Shown here: piece after piece, positions 50,583 through 58,178 of the stretch
How positions within the stretch are numbered: the stretch's first letter is position 1
How the letters are laid out: the number at the start of each line of letters is the position of its first letter
DNA from: an uncultured Oscillospiraceae bacterium
GTDB lineage: Bacteria; Bacillota; Clostridia; Oscillospirales; Oscillospiraceae
Length of the DNA: 58,178 nucleotides
Reading direction: 5' to 3'
NCBI GenBank assembly: GCA_934667095.1
Contig: CAKULE010000017.1
Coordinates: 1 to 58,178, forward strand
Position numbers and translations under genes: made by a program
Notes under the pieces: generated by a model
What the model saw: only the letters and a program-made list of their open reading frames with translations
The model's database searches: none
What the model was told of the DNA's origin: nothing

Positions 50583-51456
50583 GCGTTCCTGGCTGGCCAC
50601 CCCCTATGTGACCTGGATGGCCCTGTTCACCGTCATCCCCATTATCATGATGGTGGTCTATGCCTTTACCCAAGAGGTCGTGGTGGATCCCGATACCGGA
50701 GAAAAGGCTGTTCGCTTCACGATGGACAACTTCGCCCAGATGGGCACCTATGCCGTGGTGTTCGGCCGGTCCTTCAAGCTGGCCCTCATCGCCACCGCCA
50801 TCTGTCTGCTCATCGGCTACCCCATCTCCTGCTTCATGGCCCGGGAGGGCGCCCGGTTTCAGAAGATCGCCATGGTGCTGATCATGCTGCCCATGTGGAT
50901 GAACTTCCTGCTGCGGACCTACGCGTGGATGTCCATTCTGGAGAACACCGGCCTGCTGAACCGGCTGTTCAATGCCATCGGCCTCATCGATCTGGTAAAC
51001 CGCATCTTCGGCACCAGCTTTGAGTACTTCCCCATGATCAATACGCAGGGGGCCGTGGTGCTGGGCATGGTGTACAACTACCTGCCCTTCATGATCCTGC
51101 CCATCTACTCGGTGATCGTGAAGCTGGACCGCTCTCTGCTGGACGCCGCCCACGACCTCGGCGCCGACGGCCGGCGGACCTTCCTGAAGGTGACGCTGCC
51201 CCTGTCCGTGCCGGGCATCCTGTCCGGTGTGACCATGGTGTTCGTGCCGGCGGTATCCACCTTCGCCATCTCCCGGCTGCTGGGCGGCAATAACCTGACC
51301 CTGCTGGGCAACCTGATCGAGACCAAGTTCGTGGGCACCGCCTACAACCCCCATCTGGGCAGCGCCATCGCGCTGGTGATGATGGTGGTCGTGGTGGTGT
51401 GCATGCTTATCATGAATCGCTTCGGTGAGGGCGAAGAACAGGCGGTGGGTCTATGA
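50572..51456 (+). CDS. potB: Spermidine/putrescine ABC transporter permease PotB
   Basis: A membrane permease of 294 residues with six segments. The cytosolic coupling motif (EAA loop) is DAAHDLGADGRRTFLKVTLPLSVPG. ATG 50572 is inside the end of potA with a GGAG site (GGAGGGCGGAG); the frame is open further upstream, but that part overlaps potA coding. It overlaps potC by four bases. With PotC it forms the channel. Confidence 0.94.
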   Translation: MKSKRSWLATPYVTWMALFTVIPIIMMVVYAFTQEVVVDPDTGEKAVRFTMDNFAQMGTYAVVFGRSFKLALIATAICLLIGYPISCFMAREGARFQKIAMVLIMLPMWMNFLLRTYAWMSILENTGLLNRLFNAIGLIDLVNRIFGTSFEYFPMINTQGAVVLGMVYNYLPFMILPIYSVIVKLDRSLLDAAHDLGADGRRTFLKVTLPLSVPGILSGVTMVFVPAVSTFAISRLLGGNNLTLLGNLIETKFVGTAYNPHLGSAIALVMMVVVVVCMLIMNRFGEGEEQAVGL

Positions 51457-52313
51457 AAAAACAGCGCCGGGCCGGCGGACGGGTGGCCATGATCCTGACC
51501 TTTCTGTTCCTGTACGCGCCCATCTTCGTGCTCATCGTCTTCTCCTTCAACGACTCCAAGAGCCGCACCGTGTGGCAGGGCTTCTCCCTGCGGTGGTATG
51601 TGGAGCTGTTTCAGGACAGCCAGATCATGAGTTCCCTTTACACCACGCTGCTGGTGGCCTTCCTGTCGGCGGCTATCGCCACCGTGGCAGGGACCTTTGC
51701 CGCCATCGGCTTCTACAACATGAAGCGCCGCTGGCGCAACCCCCTGATGACCATCAACAGCATCCCCATGGTGAACGCCGACATCGTCACTGGCGTGGCC
51801 CTGTGCCTGTTCTTCGTGGCCGCCTTCGGCGCGTGGAACGGCTTCGTCACGTGGATGGAAAACACCTATCGGCTGACTGCGCCAAGGCTGGCCATGGGCT
51901 TCGGCACCCTCCTCATCGCCCACATCAGCTTCAACATTCCCTACGTCATTCTGTCGGTAATGCCCAAGCTGCAGCAGATGGACAAGAACCTCATCGACGC
52001 GGCCCAGGATCTGGGCTGCACGTGGATGCAGGCCTTCCGCAAGGTGGTGGTGCCCGAGATCAAGCCCGGCATCATCAACGGCATGCTCATCGCCTTTACC
52101 ATGAGCGTGGACGACTTTGTCATCTCCTACTTCACTGCCGGGGCCAAAACCAGCACCCTCGCCATGACCATCTACGGCATGGCCAAACGGCGCATCAGCC
52201 CCAAGATGAACGCCGTGTCTACCCTGCTGTTCGTCACCGTGCTCATCCTGCTGGCCATCGTGAACATCCGTCAGGCCCGGCAGGAGAAGGCCCTGCACAA
52301 GGCAGGCAAATGA
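51453..52313 (+). CDS. potC: Spermidine/putrescine ABC transporter permease PotC
   Basis: A 286-residue permease with six membrane segments. The coupling loop reads DAAQDLGCTWMQAFRKVVVPEIKPGI. The N-terminus is basic (KKQRRAGGR). FNDSKSRTVWQGFSLRWYVELF is a typical PotC beginning. It starts in the last codons of potB (ATGA overlap). Confidence 0.94.
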   Translation: MKKQRRAGGRVAMILTFLFLYAPIFVLIVFSFNDSKSRTVWQGFSLRWYVELFQDSQIMSSLYTTLLVAFLSAAIATVAGTFAAIGFYNMKRRWRNPLMTINSIPMVNADIVTGVALCLFFVAAFGAWNGFVTWMENTYRLTAPRLAMGFGTLLIAHISFNIPYVILSVMPKLQQMDKNLIDAAQDLGCTWMQAFRKVVVPEIKPGIINGMLIAFTMSVDDFVISYFTAGAKTSTLAMTIYGMAKRRISPKMNAVSTLLFVTVLILLAIVNIRQARQEKALHKAGK

Positions 52314-52369
52314 TCGGCTTTCCGGCCCCGCGCCTGAAGCATATACAATCAAATTGGAGGAATGATAAA

Positions 52370-53491
52370 TTGAAAAAAGTCTTTGCCTTGACCCTCGCCT
52401 GCGTGATGGCGATGGGCCTGTTCCTGTCCGGCTGTGCCATGAAGGACCCCAAAGACAGCCAGCCCGGCGCAAGCAACAGCGGCAGTACCGGCCAGCGCGA
52501 GGTGGTCGTGTGCGGCTGGGGTGAAAACATCGATGAAGACCTGTTCGAACTCTTTGAGCAGAAAACCGGGATCAAGGTGGTCTACCAGACCGCCGAGAGC
52601 AACGAGATGATGTACTCCAAGATCGCCATGGGCGGCTCCGGGTACGACGTGGTGGTTCCCTCCGACTATATGATCGCCCAGATGATCGAGGAGGGTATGC
52701 TGGCCGAGCTGGACTTTGGCAACATCCCCAATTTCGACCTCATCTCCGACCGCTTCAAGAATCTCAGCTACGACCCCGACAACAAATATTCCGTGCCCTA
52801 CACCTGGGGCACCCTCGGCATCATCTACAACCCCACCATCATCGGTGAGGACATCGACAGCTGGGGCGCCCTGTTCGACGCCAAGTACGCCGGCAAGACG
52901 GCCATGATCGGCAACCCCCGGGACGCCATCGCCGCCGCCCTGCTCTATCTGGGCTACTCCATCAACACCAGCGACGAGGCCCAGATCCGCGAGGCCTATC
53001 AGCTCATCGCCGACGCCAAGGCCGCCGGCGTGTATCAGGGCTTCTTCATGGACGAGATTTACGACAAGATGGAGGTGGGCGAGACCGCGCTGTGCACCTA
53101 CTACGCCGGCGACTACCTGTCCATGTACGACAACAACTCCGACCTGAAGTTCGTGATCCCCAAGGAGGGCTCCAACTGGTTCGTGGACGCCATGTGCGTG
53201 CTGAAGGACGCCAAGAACAAGACCGAGGCCGAGGAGTGGATCAACTTCATCTGCTCTACCGAGGCCTCCCTGCGTAACATGGACTATATCTGGTACGCAT
53301 CCCCCAACGAGACCGCTCTGGAGGAATACCCCGCCTACTATCAGGAGCAGACCGGCGAGGAGCTGCCTCAGGAGATCTATGAGGTCATGGCCGCTCCCCA
53401 GGAGGTCCTTGACAACTGCGAGATGTACCTGAACCTGCCCATGGACACCCGCACCCTCTACAACGACCTGTGGACCCAGCTGGGCATCTGA
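52370..53491 (+). CDS. potD: Spermidine/putrescine-binding lipoprotein PotD
   Basis: The outside receptor of the importer. The 373-residue protein has a lipobox LSGC at about 19-22 and the binding fold with VVCGWGENIDEDLFELFEQKTG, VVPSDYMIAQM, YSVPYTWGTLGIIYNP and YAGDYLSMYD; the Asp, Glu, Trp and Tyr residues that hold polyamines are visible. The start is TTG 52370 with GGAGG ten bases upstream; the nearby ATG at 52362 is out of frame and stops at once. It closes the four-gene importer. Confidence 0.94.
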   Translation: MKKVFALTLACVMAMGLFLSGCAMKDPKDSQPGASNSGSTGQREVVVCGWGENIDEDLFELFEQKTGIKVVYQTAESNEMMYSKIAMGGSGYDVVVPSDYMIAQMIEEGMLAELDFGNIPNFDLISDRFKNLSYDPDNKYSVPYTWGTLGIIYNPTIIGEDIDSWGALFDAKYAGKTAMIGNPRDAIAAALLYLGYSINTSDEAQIREAYQLIADAKAAGVYQGFFMDEIYDKMEVGETALCTYYAGDYLSMYDNNSDLKFVIPKEGSNWFVDAMCVLKDAKNKTEAEEWINFICSTEASLRNMDYIWYASPNETALEEYPAYYQEQTGEELPQEIYEVMAAPQEVLDNCEMYLNLPMDTRTLYNDLWTQLGI

Positions 53492-53510
53492 CACCGAAAG
53501 GAGCATTTTT

Positions 53511-53906
53511 ATGGCTGACCTGCATCCCGGCCTGAAGGGCCGCGCGGAAACCGTGGTCTCCCCTGCCAACACCGCCGACGCCGTTGGCTCCGGCCTTGTG
53601 CCCGTGTTCGCCACCCCCTCCATGATCGCCCTGATGGAGAACGCCGCCGTCAACGCGGTGCTCCCCTGCCTCGGCGAGGATGAGGGCACCGTGGGTACCC
53701 TGCTGAACGTGGCCCACTCCTCTGCCACCCCCATCGGCATGAAGGTGTGGGCGGAGGCTACCCTCACCGCCGTGGAGGGCAAGAAGCTCACCTATGAGGT
53801 GGCCGCCTTCGACGAGGCCGGTGAGATCGGCCGCGGCACCCATGAGCGCTTTGTCATCAAGCCGGAGCGCTTCCTTGTGAAGGCGCAGGGCAAGCTGAGC
53901 AAGTAA
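53511..53906 (+). CDS. Hot-dog thioesterase, FlK-like
   Basis: A 131-residue protein of the fluoroacetyl-CoA thioesterase (FlK) fold group. The triad positions can be seen: Thr and Glu in ATPSMIALMENAA and His in NVAHSSATPIG. The usual substrate in most bacteria is not known; the fold alone does not prove fluoroacetyl-CoA hydrolysis. It starts 19 bases after potD behind AAAGGAG and ends at a strong terminator, so it is part of the pot transcript. Confidence 0.85.
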   Translation: MADLHPGLKGRAETVVSPANTADAVGSGLVPVFATPSMIALMENAAVNAVLPCLGEDEGTVGTLLNVAHSSATPIGMKVWAEATLTAVEGKKLTYEVAAFDEAGEIGRGTHERFVIKPERFLVKAQGKLSK

Positions 53907-53918
53907 AAGTATCGTTTC

Positions 53919-53955
53919 AAAAGAGCGCCCGGGCCGCGGCCCGGGCGCTCTTTTT
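53919..53955 (+). terminator. Terminator of the pot transcript
   Basis: AAAGAGCGCCCGGGCC and GGCCCGGGCGCTCTTT pair across a three-base centre, followed by a T-run. Confidence 0.92.
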
Positions 53956-53956
53956 G

Positions 53957-53986
53957 TTGGACTTTCCCGGGGAAGTCTGGTAAGAT
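53957..53986 (+). promoter_or_regulatory. Possible promoter of the HIT gene
   Basis: TTGGAC (53957-53962), 18-base spacer, TAAGAT (53981-53986), about 40 bases before the start. Confidence 0.5.
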
Positions 53987-54025
53987 GGTGGGGACGAAAG
54001 AAATCGGCCTTGGGGGAGATATGCG

Positions 54026-54481
54026 ATGAGTGATTGCGAATGGTGTAATTATAAAGAAAATGAGTGGTTGCTGCATAAATCGTTACATTGGTCTGTCTAC
54101 CTGGCAGATATACAGGACTATGTCGGCAGATGCATTTTGGTGTTGAATCGGCATTGCGGCAGCCTTTCGGAATTAGATATTTCCGAGTGGATCGAATTGA
54201 AACCAATGATAGATCGATTGGAATGGATCTATAAAGAGGTATTAGGCGCCGAATTGAGCAATTGGAGTTGCTTGTTAAATAATTTTTACAAAGAAGCGAT
54301 ACCAAACCCTCATTTGCATATACATGTGAGGCCACGATATAAAAATGCCGTTGTGATAAACAATCACGTATGTATGGATACTGAATTTGCGCATCACTAC
54401 GCTTTGAAAAAAGAGAGTTTATTACTTGATGATGACAGGCAAATGCTGTACGCACTCATGAAGGAAAATTTTGTTTTATAA
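54026..54481 (+). CDS. HIT-like protein of foreign base composition
   Basis: A 151-residue protein with the histidine triad NPHLHIHVRPRY, resembling nucleotide hydrolases or transferases of the HIT superfamily. The N-terminus has CEWCNYKENEW, a Cys pair. By eye the gene is about 40% GC, against about 60-65% around it, and uses AT-ending codons that the neighbours avoid. That suggests recent acquisition. GGGGGAG is upstream of ATG 54026. No mobility gene was seen beside it. Confidence 0.8.
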   Translation: MSDCEWCNYKENEWLLHKSLHWSVYLADIQDYVGRCILVLNRHCGSLSELDISEWIELKPMIDRLEWIYKEVLGAELSNWSCLLNNFYKEAIPNPHLHIHVRPRYKNAVVINNHVCMDTEFAHHYALKKESLLLDDDRQMLYALMKENFVL

Positions 54482-54519
54482 ATTTGACGGCACGAATACG
54501 AAACAGATAGAGGTGCGCT

Positions 54520-55131
54520 ATGTTCGGGAAACTCAGAATGATCATGAACTCGGGCTCGGTCATGGGGTATTTTTTGCAGACCCTGCCCGTCGCCCTGCTG
54601 GCGGGAGCGGTCTATCTGGTGACCCGGCTCTGCCAGTTGAAGCGCAAAAAAGAACGGGCCCGGTGGGGAATGGAGCTCTTGCGGGTGCTGTTCGTCTGCT
54701 ACCTGACCGGGCTGGTCAGCCTCGTCATACTGCCCGCCAACTTCTGGCTGCGGTTCTACGACGGGCTCTTCTTCGGCTGGTGGGACCAGGTGGGCCCGCT
54801 GTTCCGGCTGGGGGACGTGAATCTGGTGCCGTCGGTGGTCCGGTACCTCAGGGGGGAACTCTCCCTCGGCAGCTGGGTCAAAACCATGCTGGTGGGCAAC
54901 GTGGCCATGTTCGTGCCCCTTGGATCCTTCCTGCCGCTGGTCACAAGGGTGCGCAGCCGCGGGAAAATCCTTCTGACCGCCGCAGCAGTCCCCCTCTGCT
55001 GCGAGATTTTGCAGCTGATCTTCGGCCGGAGCTTCGACGTGGACGACCTCATCTGCAACTTTGCGGGCATCGTCATCGGCGCGGCCATCGGGTCCGTGGT
55101 TCTCAAGGCGGCAAACAGGAAGAAAGCATAA
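54520..55131 (+). CDS. VanZ-like membrane protein
   Basis: A 203-residue membrane protein with four or five segments. FVCYLTGLVSLVILPANFW, then LVGNVAMFVPLGSFLPLV and LQLIFGRSFDVDDLICNFAGIVIG match VanZ. VanZ of enterococci gives slight teicoplanin resistance, but most family members have unknown jobs. AGAGGTG precedes the ATG. It follows the HIT gene by 38 bases and ends at a perfect terminator, so it could share that gene's promoter; its base composition is that of the host. Confidence 0.85.
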   Translation: MFGKLRMIMNSGSVMGYFLQTLPVALLAGAVYLVTRLCQLKRKKERARWGMELLRVLFVCYLTGLVSLVILPANFWLRFYDGLFFGWWDQVGPLFRLGDVNLVPSVVRYLRGELSLGSWVKTMLVGNVAMFVPLGSFLPLVTRVRSRGKILLTAAAVPLCCEILQLIFGRSFDVDDLICNFAGIVIGAAIGSVVLKAANRKKA

Positions 55132-55136
55132 CCCTC

Positions 55137-55176
55137 CAGCGGTCCCTGAAAAATTTTTCAGGGACCGCTGTTTTTT
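55137..55176 (+). terminator. Terminator of the VanZ-like gene
   Basis: A perfect 17-base inverted repeat (55137-55153 and 55154-55170) is followed by TTTTTT. Confidence 0.92.
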
Positions 55177-55178
55177 GC

Positions 55179-55207
55179 TTGACAAACTCCTACCATTGCA
55201 GTATGCT
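55179..55207 (+). promoter_or_regulatory. Promoter of the copper operon
   Basis: TTGACA (55179-55184), 17-base spacer, TATGCT (55202-55207), right after the preceding terminator. Confidence 0.85.
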
Positions 55208-55212
55208 TACAC

Positions 55213-55229
55213 TACCCCCCAGGGGGGTA
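55213..55229. promoter_or_regulatory. CsoR operator
   Basis: TACCCCCCAGGGGGGTA is a perfect palindrome around one base. It is the GC-box-in-AT-flanks pattern of CsoR sites and covers the expected transcription start, five bases after the -10 box. The csoR gene lies directly downstream. Confidence 0.85.
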
Positions 55230-55254
55230 TCTAACGACAAGGGAGGTCCTGCCC

Positions 55255-55515
55255 ATGATGGCAGACCAGAAGACCGTGCTGCGGCTGCTCCGCACCGCCC
55301 GGGGGCAGATCGACGGCATCATCAAAATGGTGGAGGAGGACCGCTACTGCATGGACATCTCCCAGCAGGTGGCCGCCGCCGATGCCATGCTCCGCCGGGC
55401 CAACCGGGAGATCCTGACCGCTCATCTGAAGCACTGCGTGGAGAACGCCGCGAGCGACCGGGAGCGGGCGGGAAAAATCGATGAGTTGGTCAAGGCATTG
55501 GAAAAGCTATTGTAA
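55255..55515 (+). CDS. csoR: Copper-sensing repressor CsoR
   Basis: A four-helix-bundle repressor that lets go of DNA when it binds Cu(I). The 86-residue protein keeps the copper ligands Cys32, His57 and Cys61 (C, then H-x3-C), with the usual 25-residue gap between the first two. RARGQIDGI is the first-helix signature. The start is ATG 55255 or the next codon, behind GGGAGG. It is first in the operon it presumably controls. Confidence 0.94.
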   Translation: MMADQKTVLRLLRTARGQIDGIIKMVEEDRYCMDISQQVAAADAMLRRANREILTAHLKHCVENAASDRERAGKIDELVKALEKLL

Positions 55516-55542
55516 CGCAAGCAAAGGCAAGGTGATCCTCAA

Positions 55543-58086
55543 ATGAAGCAAAAATTTGTCGTGACCGGCATGACCTGCTCCGCCTGCTCCGCCCACGTGG
55601 AGAAGGCGGTGCGCAAGCTGCCGGGAGTCAAGGAGGTCAACGTCAACCTGCTCAGCGGCTCCATGGAGGCGGAGTGGGAGGGCGGCCTCACCGCCCAGCA
55701 GATCTGCGCCGCCGTGAAGGACGCGGGCTACGGGGCGTCCGTCCCCGGCGAGAACGCGGGCGGAAGTGGCTCCGCCGCCGATGCCATGGACGAGGAGCTG
55801 CACAGCATGCGCAAGCGGCTCATCGCGTCGGTGATCTTCCTCGTCCCGCTGTTCTACCTGTCCATGGGGCACATGATGGGCTGGCCCATCCCCCACTTCT
55901 TCCACAGCACAGAGAACGCCATGGTCTACGCCCTCACCCTCTTCCTGCTGACGATACCCATCATGGTCATCAACCAGAAGTACTACCGGGTGGGCTTCAA
56001 GACCCTGTGGCACCGCTCCCCCAACATGGACTCCCTCATCGCCGTGGGCTCCGCCGCCGCGGTGGTCTACGGCATCGCCGCTCTGTACTGCATCGGCTGG
56101 GGCCTGGGCCACGGGGACCACGAGCTGGTGATGAAGTACGCCATGGACCTCTATTTCGAGTCCGCGGGCATGATCCTCACCCTCATCACCGTGGGCAAGT
56201 ATCTGGAGACCCGCTCCAAGGGCAAGACGGGACAGGCCATCGCCCGGCTGATGGATCTCTCCCCCAAGACCGCCTGCGTCCTGCGGGACGGCGCGGAAAC
56301 TGAGATCCCCGTGGAGCAGGTACAGGTGGGCGACCTCATTCTGGTGCGCCCCGGCGGGTCTGTGCCGGTGGACGGCGTAGTCACCGAGGGCACCTCCAGC
56401 GTGGATGAGTCCGCCCTCACCGGCGAGTCCATCCCCGTGGACAAGGAGCCCGGGGACACCCTCATCTCCGCCTCCATCAACCAAAGCGGCGCCCTCACCC
56501 TCCGGGCCACCCGGGTGGGACAGGACACCACGCTGGCCCAGATGATCCAGCTGGTGGATGAAGCCGCCTCCTCCAAGGCCCCCATCGCCCGGCTGGCCGA
56601 CAAGGTGGCCGGGGTGTTCGTGCCCGTGGTCATGGCAATCGCCCTTGTCACAGCCGCCGTGTGGCTGCTGACGGGCCACAGCGTGGCGCAGGCCCTCACC
56701 TCCGGCGTGGCGGTGCTGGTGATCTCCTGCCCCTGCGCGCTGGGTCTGGCCACCCCTGTGGCCATTATGGTGGGCACCGGCAAGGGCGCCGAGCACGGCA
56801 TCCTCATCAAGTCCGCACAGGCGCTGGAGCTGCTGCGCTCCGTCACCGCCGTGGTGCTGGACAAGACGGGCACCGTCACCCAGGGCAAACCCAAGGTGAC
56901 CGACCTGTACCCCTTCGGCTCCACCACCGCAGAGGAGCTGCTGTGCGTGGCCGCCAGTCTGGAGCAGCCCTCCGAGCACCCGCTGGGCAAGGCCATCGTG
57001 GCCGAGGCCCGGGAGCGGAGCATCCCCCTTTGCCCCGTCACTGAATTTGACGCCCTCCACGGCAAGGGCGTGCAGGGCACCATTCAGGGCGTCCGCTATC
57101 TGGCGGGCAACGCCGCCCTGCTGGCCGAGCAGGGCGTGGACCTCGGGCAGGACAAAATGATCGCCGACCAGCTGGCCGAGCAGGGCAAGACTCCCCTCTA
57201 CTTCGCCGGGAACGGCAGGCTGCTGGGCATCATCGCCGTGGCCGACACGGTGAAGCCCACCAGCGCCGCCGCCATCGAGGGCTTCAAGAAGCTGGGGCTG
57301 GAGGTGGTCCTCCTCACCGGCGACAACGAGCGCACCGCCAGGGCCATCGGCAAGGAGCTGGGCCTCACCCGGGTCATCGCGCAGGTGCTGCCTGCGGATA
57401 AGGAGCGGCACATCGCCGAGCTGCAGCAGGCGGGCCACGTGGTGGCCATGGTGGGCGACGGCATCAACGACGCCCCGGCCCTCGCCCGGGCAGACGTGGG
57501 CCTCGCCATCGGCGCGGGCACCGACGTGGCCATCGAGTCGGCGGACATCGTGCTGATGAAGTCCGATCTGGTGGACGCCGTCACCGCCATCGAGCTCTCC
57601 CGGGCCACCATCCGCAATGTGAAGCAGAACCTGTTCTGGGCCTTCTTCTACAACGCCATCTGCATCCCGCTGGCCGCCGGCGTGTTCTATCCCCTGTTCC
57701 ACCTGCAGCTCTCCCCCATGCTGGCCTCGGCCGCCATGAGCCTCAGCTCCGTGTGCGTGGTGACCAACGCCCTGCGGCTGCGGTTCTTCAAGCCCAGCAT
57801 CCAGTCCCCCGCCCCTCAGAAAACCACCGGCACGCCCCTGCCGGAGTTGAAATTACCGGAAACGAAAGGAGAAGTTCCCATGAAGAAGAAGGTTCTGATC
57901 GAAGGCATGATGTGCCAGCACTGTGTGGCCCATGTGACCAAGGCCCTCAGCACCCTGCCCGGCGTCACCGTCCAGGTGGATCTGGACAGCAATTCCGCTG
58001 TGGTCACCGGCGACGCCAGCGACGACGCCATCCGCGCCGCCGTCACCGACGCCGGGTATGAGGTCACCGGCATCGAGAGTCTGTAA
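55543..58086 (+). CDS. copA: Copper-exporting P1B ATPase with C-terminal CopZ domain
   Basis: It pumps Cu(I) out of the cell. The 847-residue protein has an N-terminal metal domain with Cys12 and Cys15 (GMTCSAC), eight membrane segments, TGES, the CPC metal site at 396-398, phosphorylated Asp440 in DKTGT and GDGINDAPA. After the normal end of the pump (RLRFF) the frame runs through a Pro/Thr/Glu linker (about 750-779) into a second metal domain with Cys791 and Cys794. That domain has its own ideal ribosome site and ATG (see the nested entry). It follows csoR by 27 bases. Confidence 0.95.
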   Translation: MKQKFVVTGMTCSACSAHVEKAVRKLPGVKEVNVNLLSGSMEAEWEGGLTAQQICAAVKDAGYGASVPGENAGGSGSAADAMDEELHSMRKRLIASVIFLVPLFYLSMGHMMGWPIPHFFHSTENAMVYALTLFLLTIPIMVINQKYYRVGFKTLWHRSPNMDSLIAVGSAAAVVYGIAALYCIGWGLGHGDHELVMKYAMDLYFESAGMILTLITVGKYLETRSKGKTGQAIARLMDLSPKTACVLRDGAETEIPVEQVQVGDLILVRPGGSVPVDGVVTEGTSSVDESALTGESIPVDKEPGDTLISASINQSGALTLRATRVGQDTTLAQMIQLVDEAASSKAPIARLADKVAGVFVPVVMAIALVTAAVWLLTGHSVAQALTSGVAVLVISCPCALGLATPVAIMVGTGKGAEHGILIKSAQALELLRSVTAVVLDKTGTVTQGKPKVTDLYPFGSTTAEELLCVAASLEQPSEHPLGKAIVAEARERSIPLCPVTEFDALHGKGVQGTIQGVRYLAGNAALLAEQGVDLGQDKMIADQLAEQGKTPLYFAGNGRLLGIIAVADTVKPTSAAAIEGFKKLGLEVVLLTGDNERTARAIGKELGLTRVIAQVLPADKERHIAELQQAGHVVAMVGDGINDAPALARADVGLAIGAGTDVAIESADIVLMKSDLVDAVTAIELSRATIRNVKQNLFWAFFYNAICIPLAAGVFYPLFHLQLSPMLASAAMSLSSVCVVTNALRLRFFKPSIQSPAPQKTTGTPLPELKLPETKGEVPMKKKVLIEGMMCQHCVAHVTKALSTLPGVTVQVDLDSNSAVVTGDASDDAIRAAVTDAGYEVTGIESL
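57880..58086 (+). CDS. copZ: Possible free CopZ copper chaperone, nested in frame in copA
   Basis: A 68-residue heavy-metal-associated domain with Cys12 and Cys15 (GMMCQHC) and the usual GVTVQVDLDSNSAVV and TDAGYEV strands. ATG 57880 is preceded by AAAGGAG at 57865-57871, eight bases upstream. It shares the frame and stop codon of copA, so it is either just the C-terminal domain of CopA or also a separate product by internal initiation. The pump/linker boundary falls just before this ribosome site. Confidence 0.55.
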   Translation: MKKKVLIEGMMCQHCVAHVTKALSTLPGVTVQVDLDSNSAVVTGDASDDAIRAAVTDAGYEVTGIESL

Positions 58087-58098
58087 GGCAAAATCCCA

Positions 58099-58138
58099 AA
58101 AAGCCCCCTCCCGCCCGGTTCGGGGCGGGAGGGGCTTT
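58099..58138 (+). terminator. Terminator of the copper operon
   Basis: AAAGCCCCCTCCCGCCC and GGGCGGGAGGGGCTTT pair with one bulged C; the loop is GGTTCG. Confidence 0.85.
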
Positions 58139-58141
58139 ACA

Positions 58142-58178
58142 AAGCAGCGCCCCCGGCCGATGGCCGGGGGCGCTGCTT
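58142..58178. terminator. Second hairpin at the window edge
   Basis: AAGCAGCGCCCCCGGCC and GGCCGGGGGCGCTGCTT pair perfectly across GAT. It reaches the last base, so any T-run on the right cannot be seen. It may end a convergent gene beyond the window. Confidence 0.6.

Overview
The window reads as a chromosomal core segment of a high-GC member of the Clostridia, most likely an Oscillospiraceae/Ruminococcaceae-type gut bacterium. This rests on gene content and order (rapZ-yvcK-whiA, smc-ftsY, a fused nadD-yqeK, DUF177-rpmF, DUF421-DUF4363, dnaE with an N-terminal PHP domain, Gram-positive wall genes), on roughly 60-65% GC by eye, on strong GGAGG ribosome sites and frequent TTG/GTG starts, and on sigma-A promoters with 17-base spacers. 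No species can be named from sequence reading alone.

Layout. 1-6000: guaA at the left edge (minus), then DUF421/DUF4363, tRNA-Pro(CGG), a ZIP metal transporter, an unknown membrane protein behind a possible attenuator, cytidine deaminase and a DUF378 protein. 6001-7527: a YfcE-type phosphodiesterase and three small unknown genes in a row. 7512-20515: one long minus-strand run, smc-ftsY-rph-rdgB-yhbY-nadD/yqeK-LCP-rsfS-trpS-tagO-mnaA-unknown, mixing chromosome segregation, RNA and ribosome work, NAD synthesis and wall-polymer assembly. 20684-26486: lysC, hom, an ACT-domain regulator and a class A penicillin-binding protein (minus). 26731-33709: DUF1292, a structured RNA (probably 6S), a membrane-anchored peptidyl-prolyl isomerase, tcdA, a PAP2 phosphatase, a GT4-CsaB fusion and another glycosyltransferase. 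33755-42577: murB-rapZ-yvcK-whiA-dnaE-cls (minus). 42746-48249: rpmB, der-plsY-gpsA, DUF177-rpmF and a RluA-type pseudouridine synthase. 48429-53906: a lipoprotein behind a poly-C promoter, then potABCD plus a small thioesterase. 54026-58178: an AT-rich HIT-domain gene, a VanZ-like protein and a copper operon (csoR-copA).

How the genes fit together. Wall building is a recurring theme: TagO and MnaA make the linkage-sugar lipid, the LCP protein would ligate the polymer to peptidoglycan, MurB and the class A PBP make the peptidoglycan, and the GT4-CsaB fusion suggests pyruvylated wall polysaccharide. PlsY, GpsA and Cls supply phospholipid. LysC, Hom and the ACT protein start the aspartate pathway. 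The copper operon has a clear CsoR box at its promoter.

The observations most worth following are: (1) the copA frame runs on into a complete CopZ-like domain with its own ideal ribosome site and ATG, so one frame may yield both the pump and a free chaperone; (2) an uninterrupted run of 11 C sits inside the spacer of a lipoprotein promoter, a possible phase-variation switch; (3) a promoter-terminator-gene leader with an alternative pairing precedes an unknown membrane protein; (4) a CxxC-CxxC insertion lies in the glycosyltransferase half of the PBP; (5) a large imperfect palindrome lies next to the guaA 3' end, a known integration hotspot; (6) a HIT gene of clearly foreign base composition lies just before the copper operon. 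No CRISPR array, insertion sequence, transposase, phage gene or rRNA was seen.
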